DNA of 64,000 nt from Sporolactobacillus shoreae (GCF_004684935.1 NZ_SRJD01000003.1:1-64000); one strand, 5' to 3'. Positions 43,379 through 52,082 are shown, counted from the stretch's first letter. Program-made: numbers and translations. Notes: generated by a model from the letters alone, not told the origin.

Positions 43379-44545
43379 ATGGATGATGTTTTTGTTACTT
43401 CAGCATTAAGGTCTCCTTTTTATCGAAAGAAGTTAGCGGGGTTAACACTCAGTAAGTGGGAGGACATTCCCTTTACGACAAAGGACGAACTCCGGAATAC
43501 TTCGGCGTATGACTTGTTAGGTGCACCTATTGAAGATATTGCAACATACCATGAGACAAGTGGCACGACGGGCACGCCTACTCCGAGTTGGTACAGTCAT
43601 TCCGACGTGACTAAGGAATTCAAAGTTATCCTCCAATCGAAATTAAATTTGAATAAAAATGATATATTGCTGAACCGGTTTCCCTTTGCCCTGGCCATCC
43701 CTTCTTTTATTTTGTACTGGGCATGCCAGGAAACAGGAGCAACTCATATTGGCGCAGACAAGGCAAGTATGATAACGCCGGACCGAAGAGTTGTAGAAAT
43801 CATGCAAAGAGCAAAACCAAGTATCTTAGCCCTGTTGCCGTCAGAAGCGGAAAAAATATTTGAAGTTGCAAAACAACTTCACATTCCATTCCCGACAAAT
43901 GGGTTAAGAGCTCTACTCCTTGCCGGAGAGTTAGTTTCGCCCAAACGAAAGGAATATTTTGAAAAGCTTTGGGGTGTTCCTGTATTTACTTTTTTTGGAA
44001 GTACAGAAACAGGAGGCCTGTTTGTAAGCGATCAGGACGGTTATTATCGATTGAATAATCCGCACGTAAAGATTGAGGTAGTTGATGACGACGGTCATCC
44101 AGTAGCTCATGGTGTCCGCGGTAACGGTGTTCTGTCAACTACTCGGGAGGGAATGCCTCTATTACGCTATTATAATCACGATCTGCTGGAAATTAGGGAC
44201 CCGGATCCGGCAAGTGAAGATCAAACCCCTGTCTTGATCCACTACGGCAGAGACGAAAATACAATTATTTGGCATGGAAAAGAATGGACCTTTTATGATT
44301 TACAAGAATTGATCTATTCCTTGGATCGGATACCGCTATTATGGAAAGTAAAACAAAACGGAGACACCGTTACGTTTATACTTCAATATACACCGGATCA
44401 GGATATACCAAGTGATCGCATTAAAAATGAAATTTATAAACGATCGGATCTCGAGGCTGAAGTTCGGATAGAGGAAATTATTCCGATTGAGAAGCTTGTG
44501 GGGAAACCGGCCTACAGTAAATATGTTCATATCGAGAAAGAGTAA
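43379..44545 (+). CDS. PaaK/LuxE-like adenylate-forming ligase
   Basis: A 388-residue member of the AMP-binding superfamily, closest in layout to phenylacetate-CoA ligase and acyl-protein synthetase. The P-loop ETSGTTGTPTPSWY (about residue 60), the FFGSTETGG motif (about 215-223), and the basic C-terminal GKPAYSKYVHIEKE, which probably carries the catalytic Lys, are visible. It would activate an acid with ATP; the substrate and acceptor are unknown. ATG 43379 follows GGGGGTTAAGG and lies 4 bp after the transducer stop, so the two are cotranslated. Confidence 0.82.
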   Translation: MDDVFVTSALRSPFYRKKLAGLTLSKWEDIPFTTKDELRNTSAYDLLGAPIEDIATYHETSGTTGTPTPSWYSHSDVTKEFKVILQSKLNLNKNDILLNRFPFALAIPSFILYWACQETGATHIGADKASMITPDRRVVEIMQRAKPSILALLPSEAEKIFEVAKQLHIPFPTNGLRALLLAGELVSPKRKEYFEKLWGVPVFTFFGSTETGGLFVSDQDGYYRLNNPHVKIEVVDDDGHPVAHGVRGNGVLSTTREGMPLLRYYNHDLLEIRDPDPASEDQTPVLIHYGRDENTIIWHGKEWTFYDLQELIYSLDRIPLLWKVKQNGDTVTFILQYTPDQDIPSDRIKNEIYKRSDLEAEVRIEEIIPIEKLVGKPAYSKYVHIEKE

Positions 44546-44597
44546 ACATAATCAATTGGTGAAAATTAGTTTGTAAGAGTCATGCATGACTCACACG

Positions 44598-44714
44598 ATG
44601 CAGAAGCTTAGTGTGAAAGGGCGCTCCCGGGCGGTTGGTGAACTGCTCGGGTTCGGAGAACTCAAATTATAGCACCGGCCGGTTCCTGATGAAGGGCCGG
44701 CTGTTGTTTTTTTA
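44598..44714 (+). repeat. Right direct repeat: decayed gerE 3' end plus terminator (copy 2)
   Basis: The second copy of the gerE 3' end. Read in the gerE frame from ATG 44598 it gives MQKLSVKGRSRAVGELLGFGELKL and a TAG at 44672, with several substitutions relative to intact gerE. The terminator hairpin and T-run then repeat base for base apart from one change. It lies 44 bp from the aroD stop. No start signal or N-terminal half is present, so it is a pseudogene fragment. Confidence 0.88.
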
Positions 44715-44758
44715 CGGTTTTGAAAAAATGTGCCAGTGTTTTTTCCAAAAAGATCCTA

Positions 44759-45514
44759 TCACTGATCAACGGTTAATTCGTCTAAAAAATTTTTCAATAA
44801 ACCGGCCTCGATCTGGCCTGGTGCCGAAGCATGATCCAGGATCCCGAATGTGATGGCGGATCCGGTTAAACTGCCGCTGATCCGCGACAGTTTACCTAGC
44901 GGGCCCATGGCCATGGTCACAACAGGGATATTGAGGCGGGATCGGGCAGACACGGTGGCGCTCAGAAGCCTCAGTACATCAGCCGGCGTTTGTGGCATAA
45001 CGGCAATCTTGGCAATATCAGCCTGTTCGGCCGCCATCTTCCCAAGTATCCCTTCAATGGTTTTCTGTGACGGTGTCCGGCGGAAATCATGGTAACTCAT
45101 AACCACTTTAGTATCTGTTTGTCTGGCCAAAGACAGGATGCTGCGGCGGATGTCCGCTGGTTGCGACAGTTCCAGATCGACTGCTTCGGCCAGTTGCCTG
45201 TCCATCAGACAGTGATAGATACGGATGCCAGCGCTGTCGTCAGTCTGCTGCTGTCCGCCTTCCCGGTGACTCCTAAAAGTGGCGAGGAGGGGGAGACCGT
45301 GAAGCATCTGTCTGAGTTCTGTTGCTGTTTCCAGCACGGTCTCAGGAGAAAGGCTGTCGAAGAAGTCGAGGCGCCATTCGACCAGATCAGCAGGACTGCG
45401 GACAACCTGTACCGCTGTTTTCATAACTTCCTCTTGCGTGTGGGCAACGATCGGGATACAGATTTTGGGTAATCCGGAGCCGATAGGCAGTCGGTTCAGT
45501 GAGACGGATTTCAT
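44759..45514 (-). CDS. aroD: 3-dehydroquinate dehydratase, type I
   Basis: A type I dehydroquinase of 251 residues that makes 3-dehydroshikimate through a Schiff-base Lys. Key segments: PIVAHTQEEVMKTA, the ADLVEWRLDFFD strand, the His in VVMSYHDF, the Schiff-base Lys in DIAKIAVMPQT, and the TMAMGPLGKLSRISGSLTGSAITFGI end. ATG 45514 has GGAAGG 6 bp upstream; the frame is open to 45649 without a better start. It is divergent from the leader-tkt-aroEFB operon and completes the set of pathway steps seen here. Confidence 0.93.
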   Translation of the reverse strand: MKSVSLNRLPIGSGLPKICIPIVAHTQEEVMKTAVQVVRSPADLVEWRLDFFDSLSPETVLETATELRQMLHGLPLLATFRSHREGGQQQTDDSAGIRIYHCLMDRQLAEAVDLELSQPADIRRSILSLARQTDTKVVMSYHDFRRTPSQKTIEGILGKMAAEQADIAKIAVMPQTPADVLRLLSATVSARSRLNIPVVTMAMGPLGKLSRISGSLTGSAITFGILDHASAPGQIEAGLLKNFLDELTVDQ

Positions 45515-45602
45515 GGTGTACCTTCCCATCCTGATTTTAATGAGAGGGTAGCATAGACGGACTGCTCTGTCAATTGATCCGGCAGACAGTTTAAAACAGG
45601 GC

Positions 45603-45631
45603 TTGACAAAGATCCTCAGGGTTGATATGTT
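45603..45631 (+). promoter_or_regulatory. Promoter of the aro leader-tkt operon
   Basis: TTGACA (45603-45608), 17 bp, TATGTT (45626-45631). The start site would be about 45638, 25 bases before the leader peptide. Confidence 0.78.
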
Positions 45632-45662
45632 AGTTTCACTATCATTCAAGGAGCCCTTTAAA

Positions 45663-45737
45663 ATGGCAAAAGTGAAGCATCAATTAATTTCACAATTGAA
45701 TCGATATTATTACTTCGACTGGCTCAGCTTTAGCTAG
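45663..45737 (+). CDS. Attenuator leader peptide rich in aromatic codons
   Basis: A 24-codon ORF with AAGGAG at 9 bp, read MAKVKHQLISQLNRYYYFDWLSFS. It contains three successive Tyr codons, then Phe, Asp, Trp, and a later Phe, in the pattern of a leader for aromatic-amino-acid-responsive attenuation. It is too short for ordinary gene calling. The stop codon (TAG, 45735-45737) overlaps the first strand of the following hairpin, and the operon it precedes makes aromatic precursors. Confidence 0.85.
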   Translation: MAKVKHQLISQLNRYYYFDWLSFS

Positions 45738-45955
45738 TGTTTGCAGCTACGCATGGTGTAGGTGCAAACACTTCCCCGTTTGCATCTATACCGGCCGGAG
45801 TTTTTAAGCATGTATTTACAGGAAAAACGAAGCCGCATAGATGTTGCAATGAAAATTGTCAATAAGCTGTGCGGCTCTTTTATATCCTCGGATCATCAAT
45901 GAGGAAAAATGGATTAAGAGTCCCGGGTTTATTGACTGCCCGGGACTCTTTTTCG
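45736..45955 (+). promoter_or_regulatory. Aro attenuator: competing hairpins and two terminators
   Basis: AGTGTTTGCA (45736-45745) pairs with TGCAAACACT (45763-45772). Strand 2 can instead pair, through TGCAAAC, with GTTTGCA (45778-45784). A first terminator follows: AGCCGCA (45831-45837) with TGCGGCT (45870-45876), then CTTTTATA. A second, stronger one is AAGAGTCCCGGG (45916-45927) with CCCGGGACTCTT (45939-45950), then TTT. CATCTAT (45783-45789) can also pair with ATAGATG (45837-45843), which overlaps the first terminator stem. Which fold antiterminates is inference. Confidence 0.78.
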
Positions 45956-46002
45956 TATATTAGGGCATCAGATAAAAGTGAAAACAGGAAGGAGTGAACA
46001 TC

Positions 46003-48030
46003 ATGTTTGACGAGATCGATCAATTATGTGTCAATGCAGTGCGTATGCTGAGTTGTGAGAGTATTGAGCGAGCCGGCTCCGGCCATCCGGGTCTTCCTTT
46101 GGGCGCTGCGCCGATGGCTTATGTATTATGGAGGAACTATCTGAATCTGAATCCGGGGGATCCGGAATGGTTTAACCGTGATCGTTTTATTCTGTCGGCC
46201 GGTCATGGATCGGCTATGCTGTACAGCATGCTGCATCTGGCGGGGTTTTCATTATCCATCGAGGATCTAAAGCAGTTTCGCCGGTTCCGCAGTAAAACGC
46301 CGGGTCATCCGGAACGGGGTGTCCCCCGCGGGATTGATGCCGCCACGGGACCACTGGGACAGGGTCTGGGTATGGCTGTCGGGATGGCAATGGCTGAAGC
46401 GCATTTGGGCGCAATGTACAACCGGGAACATTTGGCTGTCATTAACCATCACACTTTCGTACTTTGCGGCGACGGCGATCTGATGGAGGGAGTCTCGCAT
46501 GAAGCGGCGAGTCTGGCGGGGCATCTGAAACTGAATAAACTGATTGTTCTTTACGACTCGAATGATGTCTCATTGGACGGACCGACTTCCTGTGCTTGTT
46601 CCGACGATATCCGCCGCCGTTTTGAAAGTTACGGCTGGAACTATCTGTCTGTCGCCAACGGCAATGATCTGAACGGTATTGATACAGCAATTGCTGAAGC
46701 GATGAAGCAAACGGAGAGGCCGTCGATCATTGAAGTCAGGACCGTGATTGGTTTCGGCGCTCCGGATCAGGGGACAAATAAAGCTCACGGCACACCGCTG
46801 GGTCCGGCAGGTATGGAAACACTCAGGAAACACCTGCACTGGAGTGCGGCTGAATTTACTGTCCCCGCGGCTGTCTATGACCGGTTCCGGGATAAGGTAT
46901 CGGATCGCGGGGCGCAGGCTGAAGCGCTCTGGCACCAACACATTGCCGGATGGGAGGCACGCAATCCGGAACTGGCCCAACAGCTGAAGCAGTCACTCGC
47001 CTGCCGTTTGCCGGACAACTGGAAGAATATGCTACCAAAGTATCCGCAAGGAACCCAGGAAGCAACGCGCAATACGAGCCATCAGGTCATTCAGTCGGTC
47101 TGCAGAGAAATCCCGTTTCTCTGGGGAGGTTCGGCAGACTTGTCTGGTTCCGATAAGACAGACATTGAGGGCGGGGGACAATTCAGCGCGGCCAACCGGA
47201 CCGGACGCAACATCGCTTTTGGTGTCCGTGAGTTCATCGAAGGAACGGCACTGAACGGAATTCTGCTTCACGGAGGCAGCAAGGTTTTCGGCGGAACCTT
47301 CTTTGTCTTTTCAGACTATATGCGGGCAGCAATTCGTCTGGCCGCACTGCAGCATCTGCCGGTGATCTATGTTTTCACCCATGATTCGCTTGCTGTCGGG
47401 GAGGACGGTCCGACGCATCAGCCGGTGGAACAGCTGATGAACCTTCGGACGATGCCCAATGTGTCGCTGATCCGTCCGGCAGACGCCAATGAAACGGTGG
47501 CTGCCTGGGAAGCGGCGCTCCAGTCCCAGGCACAGCCGACAGTACTCGTCCTTTCCCGGCAAAAATTGCCGGTGCTGCCGGCCACAGCGGATCTGGCTCG
47601 TGACGGGGTTCGTCGCGGCGGTTACGTTCTTTCGCCTCAGAAAGGCGATAAACCCGAAGGCATTCTGATTGCGACCGGTTCTGAAGTACATCTGGCCGTG
47701 GAAGCACAGCATGAACTGCGCAGAGAGGGGCACGATGTTTCCGTCGTTTCAATGCCGAGCTTTGACCGGTTTGACCGGCAGAGTCCGGTATACCGTGAAG
47801 CAGTGCTGCCTTCCCGGGTGCGCCGGAGAATATCGGTCGAAATGGGTGCGACGCTGGGCTGGGAACATTTTACCGGATCCGACGGCATTAGTCTTGGTAT
47901 CGACCGGTTCGGTGCCAGCGGTCCGGCAGCGGACCTTCTCCCGGCCTATGGCTTCACTGTGAATCATATTGTCAACGCATATCGTCAGTTAATCCGGAAC
48001 GTTCCGGATACTGCATCTGCATGGGACTGA
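46003..48030 (+). CDS. tkt: Transketolase (aro-operon copy)
   Basis: A full-length transketolase, 675 residues. N-terminal TPP domain with RAGSGHPGLPLGAAPMAYVLW, SAGHGSAMLYS, DAATGPLGQGLG and the TPP motif VLCGDGDLMEGVSHEAA...YDSNDVSLDG; pyrimidine domain with GTALNGILLHGG, VFTHDSLAVGEDGPTHQP; C-terminal domain. It transfers two-carbon units and yields erythrose-4-phosphate, a DAHP synthase substrate, which fits its place as first gene of the aro operon. ATG 46003 follows AGGAAGGAG; GTG 45994 overlaps that box. Its expression depends on the attenuator. Confidence 0.93.
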   Translation: MFDEIDQLCVNAVRMLSCESIERAGSGHPGLPLGAAPMAYVLWRNYLNLNPGDPEWFNRDRFILSAGHGSAMLYSMLHLAGFSLSIEDLKQFRRFRSKTPGHPERGVPRGIDAATGPLGQGLGMAVGMAMAEAHLGAMYNREHLAVINHHTFVLCGDGDLMEGVSHEAASLAGHLKLNKLIVLYDSNDVSLDGPTSCACSDDIRRRFESYGWNYLSVANGNDLNGIDTAIAEAMKQTERPSIIEVRTVIGFGAPDQGTNKAHGTPLGPAGMETLRKHLHWSAAEFTVPAAVYDRFRDKVSDRGAQAEALWHQHIAGWEARNPELAQQLKQSLACRLPDNWKNMLPKYPQGTQEATRNTSHQVIQSVCREIPFLWGGSADLSGSDKTDIEGGGQFSAANRTGRNIAFGVREFIEGTALNGILLHGGSKVFGGTFFVFSDYMRAAIRLAALQHLPVIYVFTHDSLAVGEDGPTHQPVEQLMNLRTMPNVSLIRPADANETVAAWEAALQSQAQPTVLVLSRQKLPVLPATADLARDGVRRGGYVLSPQKGDKPEGILIATGSEVHLAVEAQHELRREGHDVSVVSMPSFDRFDRQSPVYREAVLPSRVRRRISVEMGATLGWEHFTGSDGISLGIDRFGASGPAADLLPAYGFTVNHIVNAYRQLIRNVPDTASAWD

Positions 48031-48062
48031 AAACAGATCATTTTATGGATGGGGGAAAAGGA

Positions 48063-48974
48063 GTGAGTCAGCTGACGGACTTAATTGATGGACGAACGCG
48101 TCTCTATGGTCTGTTTGCCCATCCTGCGGAGCACAGTTTGTCTCCGCTGATGCATAATCTCAGTTTTCAGCGCCGGCAGATCAATGCCGTATATCTTGCT
48201 TTTGATCTGACATCGGATTTCAGCGGCGCGATCCAAAGTATACGTGAGCTGAATATGGGCGGAGTGAATTTATCCATGCCCTTTAAGAAACAGGTGATTC
48301 CTTATCTGGACGAACTGACTCCGACGGCGAAAATTGTCGGTGCCGTGAATACGGTGATCCATCGTCAGGGCCGCTTGATCGGCGCCAATACGGACGGAAC
48401 AGGTTTCTTTGAAAATCTGCGGGCCCACCACTACGTGATCAAAAACAAAACGGTGACGATTCTCGGTGCGGGCGGCGCCGGACTGTCCATTATTGCCGCC
48501 GGTGCTTCCGAAGGGCTGAGGATGATCCATGTTTTCAAGCGCCACAACGCCACGTTCCCGAAGGTAGAAGCAAGGCTAAGGGATCTGGCACGTTTTTATC
48601 AGACGCCGATTCGTCTCTACGCCTATGATGATCGGACAAATTTGCAGCGTGCCGTGCGTGCCAGTGATTTTCTCATCAATACAACCCATATCGGCATGGG
48701 GAATGACAGGCAGTCAATGCCACTGACCGGAGAAGAAATGAAGCTACTACTTCCGACTACTGTTGTCTGTGACGTCATTTATGAACCAAGGAAAACTCGT
48801 TTACTGCTGGCAGCTGAAGCGAGTGGCTGCGAAACAGTCAATGGACTGGGTATGCTGATTTACCAGGGGGCACAGTCATTTAAACTTTGGACACACGAAG
48901 AAATGCCGGTCGATGCCGTCAGAGCAGCGATCGAGAAAGAATCAGAAAACAAAAACGGAGGGATTGGATCATGA
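48063..48974 (+). CDS. aroE: Shikimate dehydrogenase
   Basis: An NADP-dependent shikimate (or shikimate/quinate) dehydrogenase of 303 residues. It has the substrate motif HSLSPLMHN, the catalytic Lys in GGVNLSMPFKKQVIPYLDEL, the Asn/Asp pair GAVNTVIHRQGRLIGANTDGTGF, the Rossmann motif TILGAGGAGLSI, and the C-terminal NGLGMLIYQGAQSF. I prefer GTG 48063 as start; the frame extends to ATG 48021 but that part overlaps tkt. The stop overlaps the next start (ATGA). Shared transcript with tkt and the following two genes. Confidence 0.9.
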   Translation: MSQLTDLIDGRTRLYGLFAHPAEHSLSPLMHNLSFQRRQINAVYLAFDLTSDFSGAIQSIRELNMGGVNLSMPFKKQVIPYLDELTPTAKIVGAVNTVIHRQGRLIGANTDGTGFFENLRAHHYVIKNKTVTILGAGGAGLSIIAAGASEGLRMIHVFKRHNATFPKVEARLRDLARFYQTPIRLYAYDDRTNLQRAVRASDFLINTTHIGMGNDRQSMPLTGEEMKLLLPTTVVCDVIYEPRKTRLLLAAEASGCETVNGLGMLIYQGAQSFKLWTHEEMPVDAVRAAIEKESENKNGGIGS

Positions 48975-49969
48975 TTATTCAATTCAGGCAGCCAAATACG
49001 GAAATCATCGGTGAATTAAAAGAGAAATTCGAGCGAATGCCGAAACAGGTTTTTTCAACGGAGACCCATATGGCCGTGGTCGGACTGGATCACTACAACT
49101 TTACAGCCCGTGAATCAGCGGCGATCAGCAAGGTGATTCCGGAAACGCCGTCCTACGTGCAGGGAAGCCGGACTTTTCATCCGAAAGATACGATCATCAG
49201 GCTGCCCCACACGCAGATCGGTGGGAAAAATTTTACGCTGATGGCCGGTCCGTGTTCTGTAGAATCAGAAGAACATGTGCAGCGCATGGCGGCAGTTGCA
49301 CGAGAAGGCGGCGCGACTGTGCTGCGCGGCGGGGCGTTTAAGCCCCGGACGTCCCCGTATTCGTTCCAGGGGCTGGGGGAAAAAGGGTTACGTTTTCTGC
49401 GTGAGGCTGCCGACGAGAACGGAATGGATGTCATTACCGAGGTTATGGATGAAAGTCATGTCCCGCTGGTTGCCCAATATACCGATGTTTTTCAGATTGG
49501 TGCGCGTAACATGCAGAATTTTTCCTTATTAAAAGCAGTAGGGAAAACACAGATTCCAGTTGCTTTGAAACGCGGCATGTCCGGAACCGTGGATGACTTG
49601 CTTAATGCTTCCGAGTATATAGCGAGCGGCGGGAATCACAACATCATGCTGATTGAACGCGGCATTCGCACATTTGACAATAAATACACACGGAATACGT
49701 TCGATCTGGCGGCAGTTCCGGTTCTGCAGAAACTGACCCATTACCCGGTTATTGTTGATCCAAGCCATGCAGTCGGTGTCTGGGATTTGGTCGCGCCGAT
49801 GGCTTATGCCGGCGCGGCATCCGGTGCGAGCGGGATGATTGTCGAAATTCATGATGCTCCAGATCACGCCTTTTCTGATGGTCCGCAAGCACTGAAACCG
49901 GACACATATCTGAAGATGGCGCAGCATGTTTTTGACCTCAGGAGATTAATGGATGCCTGGGAGGGATAA
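48971..49969 (+). CDS. aroF: 3-deoxy-7-phosphoheptulonate synthase (DAHP synthase, type I beta)
   Basis: DAHP synthase condenses phosphoenolpyruvate and erythrose-4-phosphate, the committed step of aromatic synthesis. 332 residues: an N-terminal ferredoxin-like domain (about 1-75), the form found in Thermotoga-like and many Bacillota enzymes and often the site of Tyr/Phe feedback; then the barrel with MAGPCSVES, GATVLRGGAFKPRTSPYSFQGLG, GARNMQNF, ALKRGMSGTV and VDPSHAVG. No chorismate mutase domain. ATG 48971 overlaps the aroE stop and has GGAGGG at 9 bp. Confidence 0.92.
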   Translation: MIIQFRQPNTEIIGELKEKFERMPKQVFSTETHMAVVGLDHYNFTARESAAISKVIPETPSYVQGSRTFHPKDTIIRLPHTQIGGKNFTLMAGPCSVESEEHVQRMAAVAREGGATVLRGGAFKPRTSPYSFQGLGEKGLRFLREAADENGMDVITEVMDESHVPLVAQYTDVFQIGARNMQNFSLLKAVGKTQIPVALKRGMSGTVDDLLNASEYIASGGNHNIMLIERGIRTFDNKYTRNTFDLAAVPVLQKLTHYPVIVDPSHAVGVWDLVAPMAYAGAASGASGMIVEIHDAPDHAFSDGPQALKPDTYLKMAQHVFDLRRLMDAWEG

Positions 49970-49971
49970 TT

Positions 49972-51057
49972 GTGAAAACCATTCAGGTGGATTTGCCGGA
50001 GAAACAGTATTCCATCCACATTGAGCCGGGCATGCTGAATCATCTGGGAACATGGACCGCGAAGATCTGGACGCCGCGTCAGATCGCTGTAATCAGTGAC
50101 AGCCATGTCGCACCGCTCTACGAAGAGCAGGTGATCCGGCAGCTGAGTGACGCCGGTTTTCGTGTGGCGGCTTATCAGGTACCGGCTGGAGAGGCATCCA
50201 AGAACTGGATGGAAACGATCCGATTATACCGGATGCTCATGACTGATCATTTTCAACGAACGGATGGCATTCTGGCGCTGGGTGGTGGCGTCGTTGGCGA
50301 CCTGGCAGGCTTTGTCGCGTCAACTTATATGCGCGGACTTGCATTGATTCAGGTCCCCACATCACTGCTGGCACAGGTGGACAGTAGTGTCGGCGGAAAG
50401 ACAGCGATTGATCTGGAAACAGGTAAGAATCTGGTTGGGACCTTTTATCAGCCGGACGCTGTTTTTATTGATCCTGATCTGCTGGCCACATTGCCCAAGC
50501 GCTACCTCGCGGAAGGCTACGCGGAAGTCGTCAAAATGGCAGCTCTTTCCGGGAACGGTTTCTGGAAGCTCATCGAACAGATCAACCGGCCGGAAGATAT
50601 GTTGCTTCATGCGGAAGCGCTGATTGAACAGAGTGTCACGTTTAAAGCCGGAGTGGTCATGGACGATGAGAAGGAAAACGGCCGCAGACAGATCCTGAAC
50701 TTCGGCCATACAATTGGCCATGCGATTGAATTACTCGCCCAGGGGAAGCTGGCGCACGGTGAAGCAGTCAGCATCGGTATGGTGCAATTGTCCGCACTTT
50801 TTGAAAAATATAGATTGTCCCCACCGGGTGCGGCAGCGATACTGACAAACCGGCTGCAGGCAGCGGGGTTACCCGTCGCTTCGTCACTGATCGGAACACC
50901 TGATTTTTATGAAAAAGTAAAAAATGACAAGAAGAATCGCGGTGGGCGGTTGAATATGGTTTACTTGCAGGCACTGGGCCGTCCTGCACTTTATCCTCTT
51001 CCAGGTGATCGGGCTGGCCTGTTTTTCTCTGGAAAAATGCCTGAACAGGAACGATAG
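49972..51057 (+). CDS. aroB: 3-dehydroquinate synthase
   Basis: An NAD- and metal-dependent cyclase of 361 residues making dehydroquinate from DAHP. Motifs: AYQVPAGEASKNWM, ILALGGGVVGDLAGFVASTYMRG, QVPTSLLAQVDSSVGGKTAIDL, the metal His residues in LNFGHTIGHAIE and GEAVSIGM. Start GTG 49972 follows GGAGGGATAATT, 2 bp after the DAHP synthase stop. Last gene of the operon; a hairpin follows at 51125. Confidence 0.94.
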   Translation: MKTIQVDLPEKQYSIHIEPGMLNHLGTWTAKIWTPRQIAVISDSHVAPLYEEQVIRQLSDAGFRVAAYQVPAGEASKNWMETIRLYRMLMTDHFQRTDGILALGGGVVGDLAGFVASTYMRGLALIQVPTSLLAQVDSSVGGKTAIDLETGKNLVGTFYQPDAVFIDPDLLATLPKRYLAEGYAEVVKMAALSGNGFWKLIEQINRPEDMLLHAEALIEQSVTFKAGVVMDDEKENGRRQILNFGHTIGHAIELLAQGKLAHGEAVSIGMVQLSALFEKYRLSPPGAAAILTNRLQAAGLPVASSLIGTPDFYEKVKNDKKNRGGRLNMVYLQALGRPALYPLPGDRAGLFFSGKMPEQER

Positions 51058-51124
51058 GAGGCTCATGGATCGCCTGAGGAAAGCAATCACCCGAATGCAA
51101 AACAATGCATATTACGGATTTAGG

Positions 51125-51149
51125 ACCGGGCGATTTTTGCCCGGTTTTA
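51125..51149 (+). terminator. Terminator after aroB
   Basis: ACCGGGC pairs with GCCCGGT around GATTTTT and is followed by TTT. Confidence 0.8.
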
Positions 51150-51302
51150 GCATTCGACCGGAAAATTTCGATAAACGAATAACTCAATCGTTCTTCAATT
51201 CACGGTCCCTTTAGTGCCTAAAAATATTTTTGGCTGAAAATGATGGAACAGGTGCTATACTGGATACTATGAGTGAAAAAAAGAAAAAAGAGAGTGGAAT
51301 CA

Positions 51303-52082
51303 GTGAAGATAGCTGTTTTTGACTCCGGTATCGGCGGAATGACCGTCCTTCATCAGGCGATGAAGCTGCTGCCGGACGAAGATTATATTTTTTATGCAGA
51401 CACAGCGCATGTGCCTTATGGAGAAAAAACAAAAGAAGATGTAAAAAAATATGTTCTTGAAGCGGCAGATTTTTTGGCTGCCCAGAATTTGAAAGCATTG
51501 GTCATTGCCTGCAATACGGCAACAAGTGTTGCGATCGAGGACCTTCGCCAAAAGTTCAGTTTTCCCGTCCTTGGGATTGAACCTGCTGTAAAACCGGCAG
51601 TCCAGCAGAGTGAAAAAAAGAGAAAAAAAGTGCTGGTTATGGCAACCAGGCTGACGCTTAAAGAAGTGAAGTTCCACCAGCTGGTTGAGCGTATTGATAA
51701 GCATGACATCGTTGACGGTCTCGCACTGCCGGGGTTGGTCGCATTTGCTGAAAAGTTTATTTTCAGTGAAGAGCAGGTGCTCCCTTATTTAGAAGAACAG
51801 CTGGAACCATTTGACTTAAAAGAGTATGGAACAGTGGTTCTTGGCTGTACCCATTTTCCTTTTTTTAAGGACAGTGTCAGAAAATTATTTCCGAAAGAAA
51901 CGGATATCATCGATGGCGGTATCGGCACGGCCAGAAATCTGAAAAGAATTCTGGGCGAACGCCATCAGATCGGCGACGGAACAGGTACTTTGTCCTACTA
52001 TAAATCCAGCGTAAAAGTGGAAGATCAGGAAACGCTTGTCCATTATCAGGAACTTCTGAGCAGGCTCGATGAATTGCAATGA
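51303..52082 (+). CDS. murI: Glutamate racemase
   Basis: Makes D-glutamate for peptidoglycan (RacE/MurI family; 259 residues). The opening IAVFDSGIGGMTVLHQA, the proton-transfer Cys in VIACNTATSVA and the second Cys in VVLGCTHFPFF are intact. GTG 51303 has AGAGAGTGG upstream; the frame extends to a GTG at 51273 without a good box. It is the backbone gene that follows gerE in B. subtilis; here an island and the aro cluster separate them. Confidence 0.93.
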   Translation: MKIAVFDSGIGGMTVLHQAMKLLPDEDYIFYADTAHVPYGEKTKEDVKKYVLEAADFLAAQNLKALVIACNTATSVAIEDLRQKFSFPVLGIEPAVKPAVQQSEKKRKKVLVMATRLTLKEVKFHQLVERIDKHDIVDGLALPGLVAFAEKFIFSEEQVLPYLEEQLEPFDLKEYGTVVLGCTHFPFFKDSVRKLFPKETDIIDGGIGTARNLKRILGERHQIGDGTGTLSYYKSSVKVEDQETLVHYQELLSRLDELQ

